Assembly: GCA_023053685.1 (NCBI GenBank)
Contig: JALIGW010000003.1
Location: 44,586,496 to 44,650,495, forward strand
Length of the DNA stretch: 64,000 nt
Reading direction: 5' to 3'
Source: Diadophis punctatus similis
Lineage: Eukaryota; Chordata; Lepidosauria; Squamata; Dipsadidae
Under the pieces are notes generated by a model, which did no database searches, had not been told where the DNA came from, and was given only the letters and a program-made list of their open reading frames with translations. Shown piece by piece: positions 56,727 through 64,000 of this stretch. The translations under genes and the position numbers were made by a program. Positions within the stretch are counted from its first letter, which is position 1. The number at the start of each line of letters is the position of its first letter.

Positions 56727-57944
56727 GACAGTGATCTGGGCAAGGCTGCTTTGAGGTGTCATAGGACTCGGTTATTTTCATTATAACAAACTAACATAGC
56801 TACCCCTCTAGAATACATGGCAATTCACAATATTTTAAAAAAAATTAAAACAAATTTCTGCTCTTGGGATAATGGAGAAAAAAAACATAGGAGGGGGGGA
56901 AAATAGGTAACAAAAACTACAGGAGAAAAAGTAAGTAAAAACGGAGATCTAATTGTGCCCGTCCATTGAGAAGAACACCAAAAACACCAGCAGAGCAGCT
57001 CTTTCTTCTGCGTTGCCTCAAGTCTGATTTGGAGGCTCCTGTGAAGGCAAAGATAAATGGTAGCAGAACTGGGGCAAAACCTTCATTATCACTATTTCAT
57101 TCAGTCTGCATGCAGAGGAGTGGACTGCATTTAAATACCAACCTAGGAAAAGAGAGAAGTGAGCTGAACTCTGCTCTCATGGCTAAGGGCATCTACACAT
57201 GGTTGTTTGCACTGCTCTCAGAGTAGTTTCATTACCGTGTGATCCTAGGATATTGCTTCTGGCAGCTGAACTGATACATTTCCAGATCAGCTGTGCTTCA
57301 AAAGGAACACATTGGATCTGGTCTTCAATGAAAGGGCTGAAGTACTGTGAGCTTAGAGGCAGATTTTCCCCCATTAGTGGGAATTCTTGCCTCACCCCAG
57401 GTTTCAGACTCTCCTGCATCCTCAGGGATTAAGGCACTCCATGTTATAATTTCTCTGCTGTTTTAATAACTGCCCAAAGGAATTACTCCTTGGAGGCTCT
57501 GCAGCCCCTTGATTGCCAACGCTCAGATGTTTTAAATACTAAATAAAACAAACCATCGATAGGGAGGTGCTTTAGTTGGGTGCTGAGTTTGTGAACTTCT
57601 ATTGTCACCTTATTGCTTAGGTCATGTTCTCTGTGTGTCATGGTTGGTGGCAGAGAGGACAACTGCAAATTAACTTGACTCTTTCGGAGGAATTGGGGAG
57701 CAAAACTAGAGGCAGTGTGTTAGGGATCTAAGCATCTTCAGTTATTTTCCTCCCAGGAAAATCTCTGAGATTATAAATCCCCTCTCCACTTCCACCAGCA
57801 TTAGGAATAAAACAATTTTAAAGCAGAATTTTAGGGAAGAAAGTGACACAATTGTCAGCCATTGCCCGCAAAATAACAATAACATTTAAACAGTTTCAAG
57901 AGGGGATTATGGAAACAAAACACTGAACATGTTTTGTTCCCATA
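56727..57944. other. Unassigned DNA
   Basis: No gene or repeat recognised. Confidence 0.5.
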
Positions 57945-59455
57945 ACAAACAACACCAAGCTAGCAGGAATAGCCAACACTCTGGAAGATAGGCTTAAGAT
58001 ACAGAAGGATCTTGACAGACTTGAACATTGGGTCGCTATCTAACAAAATGAAATTCAATGGTGAAAAAAGTAAGGTTCTACATTTAGGCAAGAAAAACAA
58101 AATGCACAGGTACAGTATATGTGGTACCTTGCTCAATAGTGGTGACTATGAGAGGAATCTTGGAGTCCTAGTGGACAATCACTTAAATATGAGCCAGCAG
58201 TGTGCAGAAGCTGCCAAAAAAGCCAACACAGTTCTAGGCTGCATAAACAGAGGGATAGAATCAAGATCACGTGAAGTGTTAATACCACTTTATAATGCCT
58301 TGGTAAGGCCACACTTGGAATACTGCATCCAATTTTGGTCGCCACAATGTAAAAAAGATGTTGAGACTCTAGAAAGAGTGCAGGGAAGAGCAACAAAGAT
58401 GATTAGGGGACTCGAGAATAAAACATATGAAGAACGGATGCTGGAACTGGATATTTATTTATTTATTTATTTTTGTCAAGTACGTGTTGGTAATATACAT
58501 ATATAACATTGTTTATATACATAAGATGGGTACTGATAAGAGGGAACATTAGGACAGGGATGGTAGGCACACTGGTGCACTTATGCACACCCCTTACTGA
58601 CCTCTTAGGAATCGGGTGAGGTCAACAGTGGACAGTCTAAGGGTAAAGTTTTGGGGGTTTGGTGACAAAACCACAGAGTCAGGTAGTGAGTTCCAGGCAT
58701 TTACCACTCTGTTGCTAAAGTCATATTTTCTACAGTCAAGTTTGGAGCAGTTCACTTTGAGTTTGTATCTGATGTGTGCTCGTGTATTGTTGTGGTTGAA
58801 GTTGAAGTAGTCGTTGACAGGAAGAATGTTGTAGCAGATAATTTTATGAGCTATGCTTAGGTCGTGCCGAAGGCGACGTATTCTAAGCTTTCTTAGCCCA
58901 GGATTTCAAGTCTGGTTGCGTAAGGTATTCTGTTGCAAGTAGAGGAGTGGAGGACTCTTCTTGTAAAGTATCTCTGGACACTTTCTAATGTATTTATGTC
59001 CGATATGCGGTGTGGGTTCCAGACAGATGAGCTGTATTCAAGGATTGGTCTGGTGAATGTTTTGTATGCTCTGGTTAGTAGTGTGATATGTCTAGTTTAA
59101 TGAAAAGAAGGACTAGGGGAGACATGATAGCAGTGTTCCAATATCTCAGGAGTTGCCACAAAGAAGAGGGAGTCAAACTATTCTCCAAAGCACCTGAGGG
59201 TAGAACAAGAAGCAATGGGTGGAAACTAATCAAGGAGAGAAGCAACTTAGAACTAAGGAGAAATTTCCTGACAGTTAGAACAATTAATAAGTGGAACAGC
59301 TTGCCTCCAGAAGTTGTGAATGCCCCAACACTGGAAGTTTTTAAGAAGAGATTAGATAACCATTTGTCTGAAGTTGTATAGGGTATTCTGCCTAAGCAGG
59401 GGGTTGGACTAGAAGACCTCCAAGGTCCCTTCCAACTCTGTTATTCTATTCTAAC
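57945..59455 (+). pseudogene. CR1 LINE ORF2 fragment, split by another LINE
   Basis: The first part (57945-58454) encodes LEDRLKIQKDLDRLEHW, a frame break, then KMKFNGEKSKVLHLGKKNKM, NLGVLVDNHLNMSQQCAEAA, RSREVLIPLYNALVRPHLEY and RATKMIRGLENKTYEER. The second part (59085-59455) resumes with LMKRRTRGDMIAVFQYLRS and ends DNHLSEVV, stop, GGGGTTGGACTAGAAGAC and an ATTCT tail. GATAT is duplicated at 58450-58454 and 59085-59089, marking the intervening LINE. This is the most 5'-extended CR1 here but still lacks the YADD core. Confidence 0.92.
58455..59084 (-). mobile_element. CR1/L2-group LINE, nested inside the CR1
   Basis: It opens TTATTTATTTATTTATTTTT then GTCAAGTACGTGTTGG, and matches 10597 and 20683 with more divergence. 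It extends further 5' than those copies, to a GGTTCCAGACAGATGAGCTG region. Coding sense is the minus strand. Confidence 0.88.
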
Positions 59456-60132
59456 ATCAGTCAGTAATTTGCACATTAAAAAAACAACCACATACAGGGA
59501 TAAATCCAACTCAAACTGCATTGGTATAAAGTGTGAGTCTATATATGGGAGATTTAAAAAGTACAGTTGTCTCCTGAGTCAAACTTGACTTCTTGACTAC
59601 AATCTGGAAATGATCTGACATGCCCTTATTTCAAAATATTTCTTTTTCAAAATCCATACTACTCCTTAGACATGGAATATCCTAATAATCTCCCATCCAA
59701 TTACTAACCAGGCCTGATCCTATTTTCCTTCTAATCCCAAACCAGGTTAACCACCAACAGGAGGTTCCAGAACCTAATCTAAGCTAGAAAAATGATCCTG
59801 CAAGATCATTCAACAATACCCTTGAAGAAAAACCAACATGTTAAATTTCAGCCTCATTTTTGTTCTCTCCTACAGTTAGGCTTACTCTGGAACCAACACA
59901 TTTTTTTAAAAAAACTGTTTCAGAACATAACCACACTCCACCCATCCCTTCTTGTATCCAATCATGATCTACTTTGTAAATAAAAATTGTTTGAAATTGT
60001 TTTCAACAATGTCCCTCTAAAAACTTTCCCCCAAAACTATATATTATGATTACCATTCAGTCTTTTCACATTAGAGTCCCTGGTATTATTTATGTTCAAT
60101 CAATATCATCCAGTTTTATCTCTCCTGTTTCA
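59456..60132. other. Unassigned DNA
   Basis: No gene or repeat recognised. Confidence 0.5.
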
Positions 60133-60140
60133 TATAGCAC

Positions 60141-60316
60141 CAGCGGTAGGTTGCTACTGGTTCACCTCGGATCGGGCAAACCAGTAGCGGCGGTGGTGGG
60201 AGGGTCCGCCCATCCATCCGGGCGTCATCAAAAACGCTCTGCACATGCACAGAAGTGTTGCACCTGCATGCTCCTGTTCCCGAACCAGTAGCAAAGATAA
60301 GTGAAACACACCACTA
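60141..60316. mobile_element. Short hAT-like element, 176 bp
   Basis: The left end CAGCGGTAGGTTGCTACTGG and right end GTGAAACACACCACTA fit the CAGNGGTGGG family with decay. Flanks TATAGCAC (60133-60140) and CATAGCAC (60317-60324) differ at one position. It keeps CTGCACATGCACAGAAG but has lost most of the interior. Confidence 0.78.
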
Positions 60317-60324
60317 CATAGCAC

Positions 60325-60688
60325 CATCCTTATTGCTACTTAAGACATTTACCTGCCATATTTCAGTAAAAATTTGAGGGTCCTGTGCATTACAGTGACA
60401 AAACTAGTAGCAGTTTTCTGTGGAAAAACACCTTTCAAAAATGCAGAACGAATTCTGCTTTGCAGTGCACATCCCAGAGGGAAGTTTAATATGGGAGACA
60501 CATTACTGCAACTGCTAAAGCAACCTCAAGCAAAGCATTTTAAACAGTTCTATTTTAGTACCGAAAGGAAATTTCAGCTTTAAAAATTAGGAAAATAGGC
60601 TATTAACATAAATTTCACCATTTAAAGAATCATAGAAAGGCTTGATAAGAAAGCTTTAACATACACATGTATGGAATTTATTTTGCTC
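60325..60688. other. Unassigned DNA
   Basis: No gene or repeat recognised. Confidence 0.5.
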
Positions 60689-60830
60689 TTTATTTATTTG
60701 TTTTTGTCAAGTACGTATTGGTAATATACATAGATATAACATTGTTTATATACATAAGATGGATACTGCTAAGAGGGAACATTAGGACAGGGACGGTAGG
60801 CACGCTGGTGCGCTTTTGCACGCCCCTTAT
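60689..60830 (-). mobile_element. CR1/L2-group LINE, very short 3' end
   Basis: TTTATTTATTTGTTTTTGTC, AAGTACGTATTGGTAATATA and GGGACGGTAGGCACGCTGG match 58455-58590. Confidence 0.85.
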
Positions 60831-63800
60831 GTAAGTGATCCAGGATACAGAGCATGTAATGTAACAGAAAATGCAGAACAAGCAATGCAGGAAAATAAGG
60901 CTCCATTGATGCCATATTTGGCGACCTAGTAGATGTTACTTCCTATCAAGTAACATTCTAAGCAGCTTAACTATACTTTATACAAGAATTAAAAATGCAA
61001 AACCCTAAGTTAACATTAAATGTTCTGATGCAATAGCCAAATGTGGCTCCCTGGTTTATCGCCATCCTAACAAGTCTGATTTGGAAGTCACGGTTTCCTT
61101 TGAGCTTTTGATTTCTGCTTTGGGAGAGTCAAGTAAGAGGTCTTAGTTCATATGGTACAATAAACAAGCTATCAAAGTAATGCCCCTGGTCTGGAGCCAA
61201 GTGGAAGCAATTGAGCAACATGCACTAACATGTTGGGTTATTCAGTGTCAAAAGTCTCAGAAATGGTGGCTTGTGAGATGTAAAGTTTTCCTATTTTTAT
61301 TTGTCATTCCACCTTGGAAACTTGATTTTTTAAAAAAAAAAATCCTTGAGTTTTGACTACATAGAAAGGCAGAAAAATCTGGTGGGAAGATAGTTAAGAA
61401 AAAACTGAAATAATGCAATGCTTTTACTGCAATGTGCTTTGGGGATTTTGAAGGCTTCAGTGAGCAAATCAAGTAAAAAGCTATGTAGAACCCAATATAT
61501 AGCTATATCCATTTTTATTTTTAAACTTTAGATTAGCACTGTGAAAACTTTTCCATAATCAAGATATGGCATGTTAACTGATCACTGCAGTTGGGTTTGA
61601 TGGCCAACTCTATGATTCTATCTACTGACAAAGTATTGACAATCAACAAATGTGCTGGCTTCCTTCTTTGTTCTCTTGTTGAGCAGCAGAGAGGGTAAAA
61701 AATCAGGCAGGACCCCACATTTCTTCCTGTAGTTAATCTATTATGGTGTGATTATAATTAGCCCTCCAAATGATAACTATACAACATGAATTCAGAAAAA
61801 GAGAGGGGATTATAAACCCATGGCTCCTATTCTTTATCGCCAATAGATTTTGCGTATAAATCACACAAATATGCCTCTCCCACACCTCGCCAGGCTCTCT
61901 TTCCTCAGCACTGCAGGAGGTTTTGCTTGTAAACAGCCATCACTTAGTAACACACTTAATCGGTTTCTGCTGGACCATTATTCATCCCAGCCTAGCCTTA
62001 AACTCTGCCCCTTTTCTGTAAGGCACCTCCAGAACAGAGGAAATTCCTCAGCTCTGATGTGATGTGAAACAAAACATGAGCTGCCATCCTAGGTCTCAGT
62101 CAAACTCTCTCCTCCCCAAACCCTCTTTTTCTCCCTGTGACACTTTCCAATAAAGTGGGGCTCTCCCTCTGCAAATCCACCCCTCCCCTCCTTCATTCTT
62201 TTCTGGTTCAGGCATTGTAACCTGATAGGCTGGAAATGCAGTTCTTTCATCTTCCATTTCCCACATCCTGAGAGTCTGGCGAGAAGAAGCCCACCCAGAG
62301 AAAGGAATGTCAGGCATGTGGCTTCCTTTCCCTCCCCCAATCCCCCATGTGGCTCCATTCACAAAGCAGATTAGCAATGGCAAAAGGGCCTCCATTGAGT
62401 CTCTCTCTCTCTCTTTCCCCCTCTCCTCACAATCCACCCCCTCCCCAACAAAAGGAAAAGAAGAAAAAAGAGAGCGTTTCCTAAGAAATATTAGCTATCC
62501 AGAGGATTCAACTCCCCTTTGGTCCTTTTCTTCTCCAATATGGGGGAGAAAAAAAACCCACTACAAAACTGGTTTCCTCTCCTTTTTATTACAAGAAGAA
62601 TCTGGGTCTCGAGCATCTATTGAACTAAAGGAATAAATCTAATGATGGATTTTGTGTATCTAATGTTTAGATAATGGTGATATTAAAATATCTGGGAAAT
62701 CTTAAAAGTTCATCGAAGAGTAGATGATTAGAAAGAAATGGATGACCAAAAGAATTCAAGCCACAGCGATTCAGAATAAGTGTGGGTCAATGTGGTTTTA
62801 GATACCTGCTTTTTCATTATGCCGAGTTGATTCTTGTTTCTTTACTTTTCTGAATGTCTTTATCATTCTCTCCAATCATTGGGAGCTATCTAGCAGCAAA
62901 CAAGAAAGAAAATACAGTACATATGTTCACATGTAATCCAATTCTAAGCACATGTTCTTGCAAACTTCAACATCACTTACTTTTCAGCAAACGTAGGGCT
63001 CGGCTGCAAGTTTTAATCAGGTCGTATTCACAGATGGAATAAATTAAGAGTTGAAGCTGCAGCAAAAGACAATACCCATCATTTATATGCATGTACTTCT
63101 TCCCTTCATTCATGATTTTGATGGGTATATAATGTGAGTGTATCTGAGAATCAGATGCAGCAGAAAGTATACTGCCTAAAACATTTAATACATAATCCTG
63201 GTCTATGGTGTGCATTGTTTGATTCTGGTTTAGTATTATATGAGATGCTAACCATTATGGTATCATTTTGATGTAAGCCATGTGACTATGGCTTATTGAA
63301 CAAGCAGTGGTCTAAAAATTCTGACTTAGCCTTATGCATGAACCATATCTATGTCTAAGCTAAATATACTTAGAACCAAAAAAGAAACGGGCAATTTATT
63401 TAAAAGGTTTATATAAAGCAATGTTCCAATTGCTTGGCTATGAACAATAATTTCAACAAAAAAACATCTAAAATTTTATTTACTTTTCCTGCATTAGAGG
63501 ATTACCTTACAATACCAGACAGAATGCTGATATTTCATAATAGCCATATGACTGCTTGAATGATCTCAACATAGATTTTAGGAATAAACTAAGCAGTGCC
63601 CCAGGATTGGATGGACAGTACTGTAGGACATTCTAACAATCAAGGAAAGATACTCAGTAATATGTGTTTTGAATTGAAACCAGAGAATATTTTTGTTCCC
63701 ACCTTTAAAAAGTTATTAAACAATTTGTTAACTGTAATGGCGAACTCTCAAGGGGGCCAAAAAAATCTAAGTAGCTCTAAAGAAAGAGGCTTGTGGTGAG

Positions 63801-64000
63801 GGGACAGGAAGAAATGTACATGTAAGCTGAGAAAGAGACATTATACTTCCAAAGGCCCAGCAGAACAATCAAGGGATAAAGCAGTAATTAGGCCTGATTA
63901 TCATGCAAGGCAACTCTGGTTAGAGTGAAATGCAGCTCAAGAGAATGAAGAACTGGGTGGATTGTTTCCAGTGTTAGGAACTGACGCTTTGATATCTGTA
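60831..64000. other. Unassigned, repeat-poor DNA to the window end
   Basis: No gene recognised. The region 62080-62480 is pyrimidine-rich with CT runs (62398-62415). Around 63280-63380, text like ATGGCTTATTGAACAAGC and ATGCATGAACCATATC may be an old MITE relic shared with 9785 and 14790. Otherwise nothing is visible. Confidence 0.45.

Noticed and set aside
60733..60830. Short conserved-looking block as a possible conserved non-coding element
   Set aside because: It matches 58455-58590 and is simply the 3' end of the same LINE family.

Overview
This window looks like non-coding nuclear DNA from a squamate reptile, most probably an advanced (colubroid) snake. The evidence is its repeat content: a full-length Sauria-type SINE and three 5'-truncated ones, a BovB/RTE LINE fragment, several CR1 3' ends whose tails run into (ATTCT)n/(AATAG)n pentanucleotide repeats, an R4-like LINE, an L2-like LINE, and very many short hAT-like elements. 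I found no host protein-coding gene, tRNA or rRNA that I can defend. All long open frames fall inside repeats or GC-rich transposon interiors.

Layout. 0-5 kb: an edge-truncated hAT-like copy, a ~1 kb foldback composite (2377-3397) and an intact-ended hAT-like element at 4597. 5-12 kb: six more hAT-like elements, including a 310-bp near-perfect palindrome (6288) and a 135-bp hairpin element (7018), plus an RTE-like RT tail (8588) and a CR1/L2-group LINE (10597). 12-21 kb: two tRNA-derived SINEs, a chimeric hAT-like element, and a layered nest in which an L2-like LINE (15463-17558) sits inside a CR1-like 3' end and abuts an R4-like LINE that is itself split by a hAT-like insertion (18062). 21-35 kb: microsatellites, hAT-like copies at 22412, 23699, 24596 and 30713, a solo LTR (30436), a Tc1/mariner-Tigger-like MITE (32048), an L1-like 3' UTR with an 11-bp duplication (34130), and a SINE split by a hAT-like element. 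35-45 kb: hAT-like elements (36051, 37125), L2 and CR1 tails and another MITE. 45-64 kb: the main (AATAG)n array beside its LINE, hAT-like 49918, the Sauria SINE at 51477, a TTAA-flanked CpG-rich element (52563), BovB (54905), hAT-like 55761 and 56396, a CR1 split by another LINE (57945-59455), and mostly featureless AT-rich DNA to the end.

Unifying observations. Fourteen small elements are bounded by CAG...CTG ends and 8-bp direct duplications that match exactly, with one mismatch, or with one inserted base; a fifteenth matches at 6 of 8. This marks them as non-autonomous hAT-like transposons; no transposase is present here. Several carry the same central hairpin with a perfect NRF1-type palindrome (TGCGCATGCGCA), and many carry a YY1-type AAGATGGCGG. 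Three elements contain what look like captured pieces of host genes: a ~140-codon coiled-coil reading frame (37221-37646), an ATG-to-splice-donor exon in a CpG-rich block (53069-53098), and another ATG-to-donor exon on the minus strand (55958-56053). These are the items most worth following up.
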